Positions 44,301 through 52,059 of a stretch of 64,000 nucleotides of DNA are shown here, piece after piece. This DNA is from Pseudoneobacillus sp042683745. Lineage in GTDB: Bacteria; Bacillota; Bacilli; Bacillales; Cytobacillaceae. A program made the translations under genes and the position numbers. The stretch lies in contig NZ_JBHUJX010000021.1 of NCBI RefSeq assembly GCF_042683745.1, forward strand, positions 1 to 64,000, given 5' to 3'. The notes beneath the pieces were generated by a model that made no database searches, was not told where the DNA came from, and saw only the letters and a program-made list of their open reading frames with translations. The stretch's first letter is position 1; each line of letters begins with the position of its first letter.

Positions 44301-44880
44301 CCGTAACGGGTAGTTTCCGGGTACGATCGATTCTAACATATACTACATCTTTCGCATCTGTCTCATATTCAAGCCATGCACCACGATTAGGAATAACCGT
44401 AGCGGTAAAACCTTTTTTACCGTTTTTATCAACTTTCCCACTGAAATATACACTTGGCGAACGAACAAGCTGAGAAACGATAACACGTTCAGCCCCATTG
44501 ATCACAAATGTACCTGTTTCAGTCATCAAAGGGAAATCCCCCATGAAAACATCCTGGTCTTTTACTTCACCAGTTTCTTTGTTGATAAGACGCACTTTCA
44601 CACGTAATGGTGCCGAATATGTGACATCTCGTTCTTTTGATTCCGCAACGGAATATTTTGGTTCGCCAAGACTGTAATCAATAAATTCTAGCGATAGATT
44701 ACCAGTAAAGTCTTCAATTGGTGAAATATCCTGAAACATCTCACGCAAACCCTCATCAAGAAACCACTGATAGGAAGAGGTTTGGATTTCAATTAAATTT
44801 GGTAATTCTAAAACTTCACTGATACGCGCATAACTTCTTCGTTGGCGGTGTCGTCCATATTGAACTAGTTGTCCTGTCAA
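41320..44880 (-). CDS. rpoB: RNA polymerase beta subunit
   Basis: 1186 aa from the TTG at 44880 ([20 protein letters not shown]), as in B. subtilis, behind AGGGGTGA; a GTG three codons earlier overlaps that site. The rifampicin pocket [20 protein letters not shown] plus LSALGPGG is wild-type. The acidic C-terminal tail ([16 protein letters not shown]) is shorter than in B. subtilis. Confidence 0.98.
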   Translation of the reverse strand: [1186 protein letters not shown]

Positions 44881-44965
44881 CTGATTCACCCCTCAAATCA
44901 AGCGTTATTATTACATCTATTAAATCTTATAGTTGCAAAAATCATGCATCCATAAGACAAAAAGA

Positions 44966-44991
44966 AAAAGGGTTTTTAAGCAAAAAAACCA
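44966..44991 (-). terminator. Weak hairpin between ybxB and rpoB
   Basis: GGTTTTT and AAAAACC arms around TTGCTT on the minus strand, then CCTTTTT. Low-GC stem; may be a weak terminator or attenuator ahead of rpoB. Confidence 0.4.
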
Positions 44992-45122
44992 CATTTCCAC
45001 ATTTACACTATTATTTTAATAGCATTCCCCGTTAAACCAAAATTATACAAAGATTGTTTAATTTAGCATTTTTCCAGAGTATACTTTGTTGGCATTTTAT
45101 AATGCTAACATAGGGGTATTAC

Positions 45123-45731
45123 TTACGTCAAATGTTTTGTTGCCTTAATGATAAAATAGCCTTTTTTCTTCTCTACGACCTCAACTTCAGAAAAAATCTC
45201 TTCTAATTTCTCAATCGCAGAAGGTGCTCCCTGTTTCTTTTGAATCACAACCCACAATTCACCTTGAGGTACTAAGTGATGGTAGCTTTGTTCCAAAATT
45301 TGATGAACCACTTTCTTGCCCGCCCGAATTGGTGGATTGGTCAAGATTGCAGCAAAGTTATCTGTAACCACTTGGTCCAAACAATAACTTTCATATATAG
45401 AAACATTTGAGATTTGATTTAGCTCAGCATTCTCTTTTGCTAAATGAAGTGCTCTTTCATTTACGTCTACCATATGTACTTTACGACCAGAATCAGCATT
45501 CGCTATTGAAAGGCCAATTGGACCATAACCACAACCAACATCAAGTATGTCCCCACCTATTTCTGGAAAAATAAAAGTTTCAACTAATAATCTTGATCCA
45601 AAATCAACCTCTGCCTTTGAAAATACACCATTGTCTGTTGTAAATCGAAATGAACGGTCTCTTAGTTTAAAACTCCAGTTTCGCGGACTACTTTCAACTT
45701 GTTGCTTTTTGGAATAGTAATGTTCAGTCAT
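45123..45731 (-). CDS. ybxB: YbxB, RsmC-like class I methyltransferase
   Basis: 202 aa. SAM loop ILDVGCGYGPIGLSIA, VHMVDVNERAL, and the catalytic NPPI motif (AILTNPPIRAGK) of RsmC/RlmG-type guanine-N2 methylases, so an rRNA target is likely. Located between rplL and rpoB as in B. subtilis. Exact substrate not shown by sequence. Confidence 0.9.
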   Translation of the reverse strand: MTEHYYSKKQQVESSPRNWSFKLRDRSFRFTTDNGVFSKAEVDFGSRLLVETFIFPEIGGDILDVGCGYGPIGLSIANADSGRKVHMVDVNERALHLAKENAELNQISNVSIYESYCLDQVVTDNFAAILTNPPIRAGKKVVHQILEQSYHHLVPQGELWVVIQKKQGAPSAIEKLEEIFSEVEVVEKKKGYFIIKATKHLT

Positions 45732-45792
45732 CTTTTACCACCTCCAAAGATATGATAGAAGTGTAATGAGGATTTAAATTTTTACTAGAGGA

Positions 45793-45819
45793 AAAAAGCC
45801 CGCCTAATAGCGAGCTTTT
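45793..45819 (-). terminator. Terminator of rplJ-rplL
   Basis: The minus strand has AAGCTCGC / GCGGGCTT (one G-T pair) around a TATTAG loop and a run of six T, 12 nt after rplL. Confidence 0.8.
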
Positions 45820-45830
45820 TCATATTTGAA

Positions 45831-46193
45831 TTACTTAACTTCAACGTTAGCTCCAACTTCTTCAAGTTTAGCTTTGATATCTTCAGCTTCTTCTTTAGAA
45901 ACGCCTTCTTTAACTGGCTTTGGAGTGTTGTCAACAAGGTCTTTTGCTTCTTTAAGACCAAGACCAGTGATTTCACGTACAACTTTGATAACTTTGATTT
46001 TTTGGTCGCCTGCAGAAGCAAGAACAACGTCAAACTCAGTTTTTTCTTCAGCAGCAGCAGCACCGCCACCAGCCACAACAGCTACAGGAGCAGCTGCAGT
46101 TACACCAAACTCTTCTTCGATTGCTTTTACTAGGTCGTTTAATTCTAAAACAGTCATAGATTTAACTGCTTCAATGATTTGTTCTTTAGTCAT
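45831..46193 (-). CDS. rplL: 50S ribosomal protein L7/L12
   Basis: Stalk protein that recruits GTPase factors. 120 aa: N-terminal dimer helices (ITKEQIIEAVKSMTVLELND-like), an Ala/Gly hinge near 35-50 and the globular domain GLGLKEAKDLVDNTPKPVK. Behind rplJ. Confidence 0.98.
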   Translation of the reverse strand: MTKEQIIEAVKSMTVLELNDLVKAIEEEFGVTAAAPVAVVAGGGAAAAEEKTEFDVVLASAGDQKIKVIKVVREITGLGLKEAKDLVDNTPKPVKEGVSKEEAEDIKAKLEEVGANVEVK

Positions 46194-46248
46194 GATAAGA
46201 TTTCCTCCTTAAATTTTGTTTTAATATGATAATACCGATAAGGTCAGC

Positions 46249-46749
46249 TTACGCGCCTTGTTCTTCTTTTTGATCTGCCACCGCTTTTGCAACAAGTGCA
46301 AGGTTGCGGATAGGAGCTTGAAGAACGCTGAGTAACATAGATAGTAAACCTTCGCGTGATGGAAGTTCAGCAAGAGCTTTAACTTCTTCAACAGTTGCGA
46401 TGTTTCCTTCGATGACACCAGCTTTAATTTCAAGTGCATCATTCTTTTTCGCAAAATCGTTTAGGATTTTCGCTGGTGCTACTACATCTTCATTTGAGAA
46501 TGCGATAGCATTAGGGCCTGTTAAAGCCGCATTTAAACCTTCTAACCCAGCAGCTTCTGCTGCACGGCGAGTCATAGAGTTTTTGTAAACTTTGAAATCG
46601 ATCCCTGCCTCACGTAATTGCTTACGAAGTTCAGTTACTTGACCAACTGTTAGTCCACGGTAATCAACAACAATAGTTGATTTACTGTTTTTTAACTTGT
46701 CTGCGATTTCATCGACGATTAATTTCTTTGATTCGATAGCGCTGCTCAT
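46249..46749 (-). CDS. rplJ: 50S ribosomal protein L10
   Basis: 166 aa, base of the stalk. ADKLKNSKSTIVVDYRGLTV and REAGIDFKVYKNSMTRRAAE are family segments. Expressed behind an L10 leader with an attenuator hairpin, the known autoregulation site for L10-(L12)4. Confidence 0.98.
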   Translation of the reverse strand: MSSAIESKKLIVDEIADKLKNSKSTIVVDYRGLTVGQVTELRKQLREAGIDFKVYKNSMTRRAAEAAGLEGLNAALTGPNAIAFSNEDVVAPAKILNDFAKKNDALEIKAGVIEGNIATVEEVKALAELPSREGLLSMLLSVLQAPIRNLALVAKAVADQKEEQGA

Positions 46750-46797
46750 CTATAACACCTCCTGTAGATTTGCTACATTTATACCGAGCATATAAAA

Positions 46798-46930
46798 ACC
46801 TCCATGCTGCATTTGTAGACATGGAGGCAGATAAAAGAGTCGTAATTAAACGAACTTAATTCTATCAATAACCTCGGTAGGATTTTTAAGCGTTAGCCCC
46901 TACTGTCTACGGTACAAATGTTATATATTT
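46798..46930 (-). promoter_or_regulatory. L10 leader with attenuator
   Basis: In the rplA-rplJ gap. The terminal stem CCTCCATG / CATGGAGG (46799-46806, 46820-46827) is followed on the minus strand by TTTTTAT. Upstream lies a region with GTAGGGGCTAACGC and CCTACCGAGG that can form the competing L10-binding fold. Matches the L10 leader layout in Firmicutes. Confidence 0.75.
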
Positions 46931-46978
46931 TCAAACAACAAAATTAATTATAATCAGTTGTTTAGCGATTGTCAATTA

Positions 46979-47677
46979 TTATTTTACAGTTACAGATGAA
47001 GGGTCTACTTTCACACCAGGTCCCATCGTTGAAGTAACAGTTACGTTCTTCATGTAAGTACCTTTTGCTGCAGCAGGTTTCACTTTAACCATTGTTTCAA
47101 AAACTGTATTGAAGTTTTCAACTAGCTTTTCGTTTTCGAAAGATGATTTACCGATTGGAACGTGGATGTTTCCAGCTTTATCAACGCGGTATTCAACTTT
47201 ACCAGCTTTAATTTCATTTACAGCTCTTGTTACATCAAATGTAACTGTGCCTGTTTTAGGGTTTGGCATTAAGCCTTTAGGTCCTAATACACGACCTAAT
47301 TTCCCTACTTCACCCATCATGTCAGGTGTAGCAACGATTACATCAAATTCAAACCAACCTTGTTGGATTTTGTTGATGTATTCAGCATCGCCAACATAGT
47401 CTGCACCAGCTGCTTCAGCTTCTTTCACTTTTTCACCTTTAGCAAAAACTAAAACGCGTTGAACTTTACCAGTTCCGTTTGGAAGCACAACTGCTCCACG
47501 GATTTGTTGGTCAGCTTTCTTAGGGTCTACTCCTAAACGGAAAGCTACTTCTAAAGTTGCATCGAATTTCGCAAAGTTTGTTTTCTTTGCAAGTTCAATT
47601 GCTTCTCCAATTGGATAAGCTTTTGTACGATCTACAAGCTTTGCAGCTTCTAAATACTTTTTACCTTTTTTAGCCAT
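46979..47677 (-). CDS. rplA: 50S ribosomal protein L1
   Basis: 232 aa, L1 stalk protein and translational repressor of its own operon. MAKKGKKYLEAAKLVDRTKA start; GKLGRVLGPKGLMPNPKTGT signature. Behind rplK with a 111-nt gap that holds GC-rich pairing (GGTTGCG/CGCAACC), a possible L1 site. Confidence 0.98.
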   Translation of the reverse strand: MAKKGKKYLEAAKLVDRTKAYPIGEAIELAKKTNFAKFDATLEVAFRLGVDPKKADQQIRGAVVLPNGTGKVQRVLVFAKGEKVKEAEAAGADYVGDAEYINKIQQGWFEFDVIVATPDMMGEVGKLGRVLGPKGLMPNPKTGTVTFDVTRAVNEIKAGKVEYRVDKAGNIHVPIGKSSFENEKLVENFNTVFETMVKVKPAAAKGTYMKNVTVTSTMGPGVKVDPSSVTVK

Positions 47678-47788
47678 TTTAAAATCCTCCTAAAATGTGG
47701 TTTTAACGGATTTACCTCCCACGAATAAAGGTTGCGAAGTGAAACTTAGTTCGCCCCCGCAACCCCAATCAAACAACAAAACACAAGA

Positions 47789-48214
47789 TTAATCTTCGAT
47801 TACAATACCCATGCTGCGAGCAGTACCTTCAACCATACGCATAGCTGCTTCTACGCTTGCTGCGTTAAGGTCAGGCATTTTCTGTTCAGCAATCTCGCGT
47901 ACTGTATTACGCTTAACTGTTGCTACTTTATTACGGTTTGGTTGTCCAGAACCAGACTGGATTCCAGCTGCTACTTTTAATAATACTGCAGCAGGAGGAG
48001 TTTTCGTAATAAATGTAAATGAACGGTCTTCAAAAACCGTAATTTCAACAGGAATGATTAAACCGGCTTGATCAGCTGTACGAGCGTTAAACTCTTTACA
48101 GAATCCCATGATATTAACACCTGCTTGACCTAGTGCAGGACCAACCGGTGGCGCTGGATTAGCTTTTCCAGCAGGAATTTGTAATTTAACAACTTTAATT
48201 ACTTTTTTAGCCAC
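47789..48214 (-). CDS. rplK: 50S ribosomal protein L11
   Basis: 141 aa from the GTG at 48214 (VAKKVIKVVKLQIPAGKANP) behind AAGGAGGTG; the 20-codon upstream extension is leader. The Pro-rich N-terminal region PAPPVGPALGQAGVNI and the RNA-binding end are normal. Needed for RelA activation. Confidence 0.98.
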   Translation of the reverse strand: MAKKVIKVVKLQIPAGKANPAPPVGPALGQAGVNIMGFCKEFNARTADQAGLIIPVEITVFEDRSFTFITKTPPAAVLLKVAAGIQSGSGQPNRNKVATVKRNTVREIAEQKMPDLNAASVEAAMRMVEGTARSMGIVIED

Positions 48215-48347
48215 GAGACACACCTCCTTAAAGTCCGTGATGTGGTAATAGGGTTTTACCCTCCCACTCAACAATTTTCTTTATATAAAAATAAAGAACT
48301 TTTACAAATTTGTCCAGTCTCATTTCCGAGACATACTGACCTATGAA

Positions 48348-48376
48348 ATATTAACATTTTTTTAATTTGATTTCAA
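48348..48376 (-). promoter_or_regulatory. Promoter of rplK-rplA (sigma-A)
   Basis: TTGAAA, 17-nt spacer, TAATAT on the minus strand between nusG and rplK. A small GTCTC/GAGAC hairpin follows in the leader (48317-48331). Confidence 0.8.
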
Positions 48377-48387
48377 GTTTTTTTGGG

Positions 48388-48921
48388 TTATATTTTTTCA
48401 ATCTGTGTAAAATCAAGCTCAACTGGAGTGTCACGACCAAACATATTCACTAATACTTTCAGCTTCGCTTTATCTTTATCCATCTCTTCAATTGTACCTG
48501 TGAAGTTTGCAAATGGACCTTCTTTCACCTGAACGGTTTCCCCAATCGTAAAGTCAAAGTCGATACGTTTTTCTTCTACACCCATGCGTTTTAAAATAAC
48601 AACTACTTCCTCCGGCAAAAGCGGTGTTGGTTTTGAACCAGAACCCGCTGAACCAACGAAGCCCGTTACACCAGGTGTATTACGAACCACATACCAGGAA
48701 TCATCCGTCATCACAATTTCTACTAATACATAACCTGGAAATACTTTTCTTTTTACAATTTTCTTTTTGCCGTTTTTAATATCTGTTTCTTCTTCTTCCG
48801 GAACGACAACTCTGAAGATCTTATCTTGCATTCCCATCGATTCTACACGCTTTTCGAGGTTTGCTTTTACTTTATTCTCATATCCAGAGTACGTGTGAAC
48901 AACATACCAATTTTTTTCCAT
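48388..48921 (-). CDS. nusG: Transcription elongation/antitermination factor NusG
   Basis: 177 aa. NGN domain with NWYVVHTYSGYENKVK and KVFPGYVLVEI, then the KOW domain GETVQVKEGPFANFTGTIEE. In B. subtilis NusG stimulates pausing. Separated from secE by repeat copy D and a hairpin. Confidence 0.98.
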   Translation of the reverse strand: MEKNWYVVHTYSGYENKVKANLEKRVESMGMQDKIFRVVVPEEEETDIKNGKKKIVKRKVFPGYVLVEIVMTDDSWYVVRNTPGVTGFVGSAGSGSKPTPLLPEEVVVILKRMGVEEKRIDFDFTIGETVQVKEGPFANFTGTIEEMDKDKAKLKVLVNMFGRDTPVELDFTQIEKI

Positions 48922-48994
48922 TCAAGAGGACTAAATTGTCCTTCCCTCCCTATCGTTGAAATAAATTTAGTGTTAATATTTCGCTTTTAAAAAA

Positions 48995-49105
48995 TGTCTA
49001 GCGCAAGCACGCTAGTCCCGACGTACAGGATGTCCTAGTGTCGACAATGCAACAGGACATCGCGTTTTTGTCGACCTCAGATCATAAGCCGCTTCCGCTT
49101 TTCTT
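48995..49105 (-). repeat. Structured intergenic repeat, copy D
   Basis: Minus-strand orientation begins AAGAAAAGCGGAAGCGG and ends TGCTTGCGCTAGACA. The inside has GTCGAC copies and AGGACATC/GATGTCCT palindromes (49028-49072). Same ends as copies A, C and E. Lies in the secE-nusG gap. Confidence 0.7.
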
Positions 49106-49116
49106 GTCCAAATGAA

Positions 49117-49140
49117 AAAACCCGCTAAACGGGCTTTACA
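49117..49140 (-). terminator. Terminator-like hairpin between secE and nusG
   Basis: The minus strand has AAGCCCG, a TTTAG-type loop, then CGGGTTTTTT, about 45 nt after the secE stop. It would limit read-through into nusG. Confidence 0.65.
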
Positions 49141-49185
49141 CGGTTTGTCTCATTCTTTTTCCATTATACCATAACCTGCCATCGG

Positions 49186-49368
49186 TTATTCAAGGATCAG
49201 ACGAATTAACTCAGAAATCCCTAAATCCAAAACCGCAAAAAAGATTGCAAATAAAGTAACTGTTGCCATAACCGTAATTGTATAATTAGTCATCTCTTTA
49301 CGCTTGGGCCAGCTAACCTTCTTCATTTCGCGAACAACATCACGGAAAAAATTTACTATGCGTTGCAT
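49186..49368 (-). CDS. secE: Preprotein translocase subunit SecE
   Basis: 60 aa, single membrane helix (about 28-50) behind the amphipathic VVREMKKVSWPKRKEM segment that is the family signature. Partner of SecY. Between rpmG and nusG. Confidence 0.96.
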   Translation of the reverse strand: MQRIVNFFRDVVREMKKVSWPKRKEMTNYTITVMATVTLFAIFFAVLDLGISELIRLILE

Positions 49369-49428
49369 TTATTAACCCCCAAACCACCATAATACAATGA
49401 TTTCTTTTTCATTTTATATCTATTGTTT

Positions 49429-49578
49429 TTACTTTGTTTCTCGGTGAATACTATGTTTATTACAAGTAGAACAGAACTTTTTTAGTTCAAGTCTTTCAGG
49501 TTGAGTTGCTTTATTGCTCACTGTTGTATAGTTCCGCGAACCACAATCTACACAAGAAAGAACCACTTTTTTATTCAT
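49429..49578 (-). CDS. rpmG: 50S ribosomal protein L33
   Basis: 49 aa, short of usual ORF limits. Reads MNKKVVLSCVDCGSRNYTTV onward with a second pair in KKFCSTCNKH, so a zinc (C+) form, and ends HRETK. Located between sigH and secE, where B. subtilis has rpmGB. Confidence 0.95.
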   Translation of the reverse strand: MNKKVVLSCVDCGSRNYTTVSNKATQPERLELKKFCSTCNKHSIHRETK

Positions 49579-49615
49579 CCTGACACCTACTAATATCCTT
49601 AATTATATCCTTAAA

Positions 49616-49644
49616 AATGTAACATGTGAGTTAAGGGTTGTCAA
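49616..49644 (-). promoter_or_regulatory. Possible promoter of rpmG-secE
   Basis: TTGACA, 17-nt spacer, TACATT on the minus strand, in the short sigH-rpmG gap. Confidence 0.55.
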
Positions 49645-49655
49645 TAACACGTACA

Positions 49656-50306
49656 TTACAATGAAAACTCACGAATCTCGAGGTATCTTTCTAATTTACG
49701 TTTTACGCGTTGAAGAGCATTGTCAATGGATTTAACATGCCTGTTTAACTCTTCTGAAATTTCTTGATATGATTGCCCATCTAAATAAAGGGCTAATACT
49801 TTTCGTTCCAAGTCACTTAATAATTCGGCCATCTTAAATTCAATCTGATCAAACTCTTCTTGACTGATAATGAGCTCTTCTGGATCCATTACTTTCGCCC
49901 CTGATATCACATCCATTAGAGTTCGATCAGATTCTTCATCATAAATAGGCTTATCTAAAGAAACATAGGAATTGAGAGGAATATGTTTTTGTCTAGTCGC
50001 TGTTTTAATAGCGGTAATAATTTGCCGGGTAATACAGAGTTCAGCAAATGCTTTAAATGAGGTAAGCTTGTCCTCTTTAAAGTCACGGATTGCTTTATAA
50101 AGTCCGATCATCCCTTCCTGTACAATATCCTCTTTATCCGCACCAATCAAAAAATACGATCTAGCCTTTGCACGAACAAAATTACGATATTTATGTATGA
50201 GGTAATCTAACGCTTCGCTTTCACCTTTATGGACCAAATCAACAATTTCTTCATCTTCTAGGTGGGAATATTTTTCGTTGATTTTTGTTCTTAAGTCAAC
50301 ACTCAC
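49656..50306 (-). CDS. sigH: RNA polymerase sigma factor SigH
   Basis: Sigma factor of the transition to stationary phase and sporulation. 216 aa from the GTG at 50306, seven nt after GGAGGG; the longer frame to 50366 crosses the promoter. Region 2 with KYRNFVRAKARSYFLIGADK and EGMIGLYKAIRDFKEDK, region 4 with LSDLERKVLALYLDGQSYQE and a helix-turn-helix. Confidence 0.97.
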   Translation of the reverse strand: MSVDLRTKINEKYSHLEDEEIVDLVHKGESEALDYLIHKYRNFVRAKARSYFLIGADKEDIVQEGMIGLYKAIRDFKEDKLTSFKAFAELCITRQIITAIKTATRQKHIPLNSYVSLDKPIYDEESDRTLMDVISGAKVMDPEELIISQEEFDQIEFKMAELLSDLERKVLALYLDGQSYQEISEELNRHVKSIDNALQRVKRKLERYLEIREFSL

Positions 50307-50343
50307 ACTAGATCCCTCCGACTGTAAAAGCATAGATAGCAAT

Positions 50344-50373
50344 ATTATACAGTAAGGTTTTTCCAAGCGTCAA
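50344..50373 (-). promoter_or_regulatory. Promoter of sigH (sigma-A)
   Basis: TTGACG, 18-nt spacer, TATAAT on the minus strand, about 40 nt before the sigH GTG. In B. subtilis this promoter is AbrB-repressed; no clear AbrB site can be named here. Confidence 0.75.
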
Positions 50374-50378
50374 GAGAG

Positions 50379-50888
50379 TCACTGCTGTCCTCTGCGCCAT
50401 TTTTCGAAAATTTCTGCCACTTCATCACTAAGCTTAATTTTCGAAAGCGGGCGTTGCTCCTGAATTTTCTGAACGCTCTTTTCAATTTTTTTATCAATGG
50501 ATTGGACTTCAATTAATAATTCCCTTGCTGACTTTCTTAAGGCTCCTTGTCCAAAAATTGACCATTGCTCGGTAAAGTCGGAGGTTGCAACATGAATTTG
50601 TGTTTTTCGATTATTCAATTGAATGGCTAGCTTCTCAATTCGCTCATCCGCTGTTTCATTTTCTTTCGTAAAAATAATATCAATTTTATAATTTCGGTAT
50701 TTCTTCTCTGTTCCTTGGACAAAATGAGCATCAAAAACGATAATGACCCGATATCCAGTAAAGGCTTGGTACTCCGCCATCATCTCCACTAAACGATCTC
50801 TCGCAGCGGGAAGATCCTTGTCCCTTAACGCTCGTAGCTCTCCCCAAGCCCCGATCATGTTATATCCATCAACAATGAGGATATCCAT
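50379..50888 (-). CDS. rae1: NYN-domain ribosome-associated endoribonuclease Rae1 (YacP)
   Basis: 169 aa. NYN/PIN-like nuclease fold with acidic residues in ILIVDGYNMIGAW, VIIVFDAHFV, ETADERIEK and HVATSDFTEQ. In B. subtilis it cleaves mRNA in the ribosomal A site. Directly behind rlmB (2-nt gap). Confidence 0.9.
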   Translation of the reverse strand: MDILIVDGYNMIGAWGELRALRDKDLPAARDRLVEMMAEYQAFTGYRVIIVFDAHFVQGTEKKYRNYKIDIIFTKENETADERIEKLAIQLNNRKTQIHVATSDFTEQWSIFGQGALRKSARELLIEVQSIDKKIEKSVQKIQEQRPLSKIKLSDEVAEIFEKWRRGQQ

Positions 50889-50890
50889 GC

Positions 50891-51634
50891 TTATCCCTCT
50901 ATCGGTTGTCTTTTTCGATATACCTCATACATTAGAATGGCTGCTGCTACAGAAGCATTTAAGGACGTAACATGACCTGCCATAGGAAGATGAAATAGAA
51001 AATCACATTTCTCACGAATGAGTCGTCCCATTCCTTTTCCTTCACTGCCTATGACTAAACCTAGCGGCATACTTGCATCCATTCTCCGGTAATCATCACT
51101 GCCTTTTGCATCCGTTCCTGCTATCCAAATGCCTCTTTCCTTTAGTTCATCGATAGTTCTTGCCATATTTGTTACCCTTACGACAGGAATATATTCGATA
51201 GCACCTGTTGAAACCTTTGCTACCGTTGCGGTTAATCCCACAGCTCGACGCTTCGGAATAATAATTCCATGTGCCCCCACTGCATCTGCTGTTCTCATGA
51301 TAGAGCCCAAATTATGCGGGTCTTCAATTTCATCTAATATGAGAAAGAAAGGGAGTTCGTTTCTTTTTTCTGCCAAATTAAATAAATCATCCAGCTCTGA
51401 ATATTGATAAGCAGCTACGTGAGCAATAACCCCCTGGTGATTCCCGTCGTTCATTTGATCAAGCTTTTTCTTCGGAACAAATTGAATGATCACATTATTT
51501 TCTTTTGCAAGTTCGGTAATCTGAAGCATTGGGCCTCTTTGCAATCCCTCTATAATATAAATTTTATTAATATCTCGACCTGATTTTAATGCTTCCAAAA
51601 CTGGATTTTTACCAATGACGTATTCTTCGCTCAT
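50891..51634 (-). CDS. rlmB: 23S rRNA 2'-O-methyltransferase RlmB family (YacO)
   Basis: 247 aa. N-terminal substrate-binding domain (YVIGKNPVLEALKSGRDINK) and SPOUT knot: DEIEDPHNLGSIMRTADAVG, VIGSEGKGM and SLNASVAAAILMYE. Likely modifies G2251-type position. Start overlaps the mrnC stop (ATGA). Confidence 0.94.
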   Translation of the reverse strand: MSEEYVIGKNPVLEALKSGRDINKIYIIEGLQRGPMLQITELAKENNVIIQFVPKKKLDQMNDGNHQGVIAHVAAYQYSELDDLFNLAEKRNELPFFLILDEIEDPHNLGSIMRTADAVGAHGIIIPKRRAVGLTATVAKVSTGAIEYIPVVRVTNMARTIDELKERGIWIAGTDAKGSDDYRRMDASMPLGLVIGSEGKGMGRLIREKCDFLFHLPMAGHVTSLNASVAAAILMYEVYRKRQPIEG

Positions 51635-52056
51635 TCTACTTTTCCTCCTTCCTTTTCTTCTATAAATGTAAAGATGAATTGGATCATTTCCTCTAACCGA
51701 TTGATACTATTTGATAAATATAGATAGCCAATTAATGCTTCAAAGGCTGTTCCATACCGATACGTTTGAACATCCGTATTTTTCGGAATCGAACCAGACT
51801 TTGCATTTCTCCCCCGCTTCACCACCGCTATTTCATGTTCTGTTAAGTATCCCTCATCTAGCAGATGAAATAATAAACTCGCTTGTGATTTTGCTGAAAC
51901 AAATTTTGTCGCTTCCCGATGAAGCTGATTGGGCTTCACCTTACCCTTTTGTAATAGGTGATGACGGACATATGTTTCAAATACGGCATCACCCATATAA
52001 GCAAGGGCAAGACTATTTAATTGTTTTTCATCAATTTTCTCATCATATGGAAGCAT
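51631..52056 (-). CDS. mrnC: Mini-ribonuclease III (MrnC)
   Basis: 141 aa, RNase III catalytic domain without the dsRNA-binding domain; matures 23S rRNA ends. LALAYMGDAVFETYVRHHLL holds the signature acidic residue, and YRYGTAFEALIGYLYLS the second. Three nt behind cysS. Confidence 0.95.
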   Translation of the reverse strand: MLPYDEKIDEKQLNSLALAYMGDAVFETYVRHHLLQKGKVKPNQLHREATKFVSAKSQASLLFHLLDEGYLTEHEIAVVKRGRNAKSGSIPKNTDVQTYRYGTAFEALIGYLYLSNSINRLEEMIQFIFTFIEEKEGGKVE

Positions 52057-52059
52057 CCT

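Noticed and set aside
41320..44880. Possible rifampicin-resistance change in RpoB
   Set aside because: The pocket residues ([16 protein letters not shown] and LSALG) are wild-type; the Phe after ERAG is also seen in other bacteria.
45785..46078. Leu/Lys-rich 97-aa frame overlapping rplL
   Set aside because: Out-of-frame reading of rplL and its terminator.
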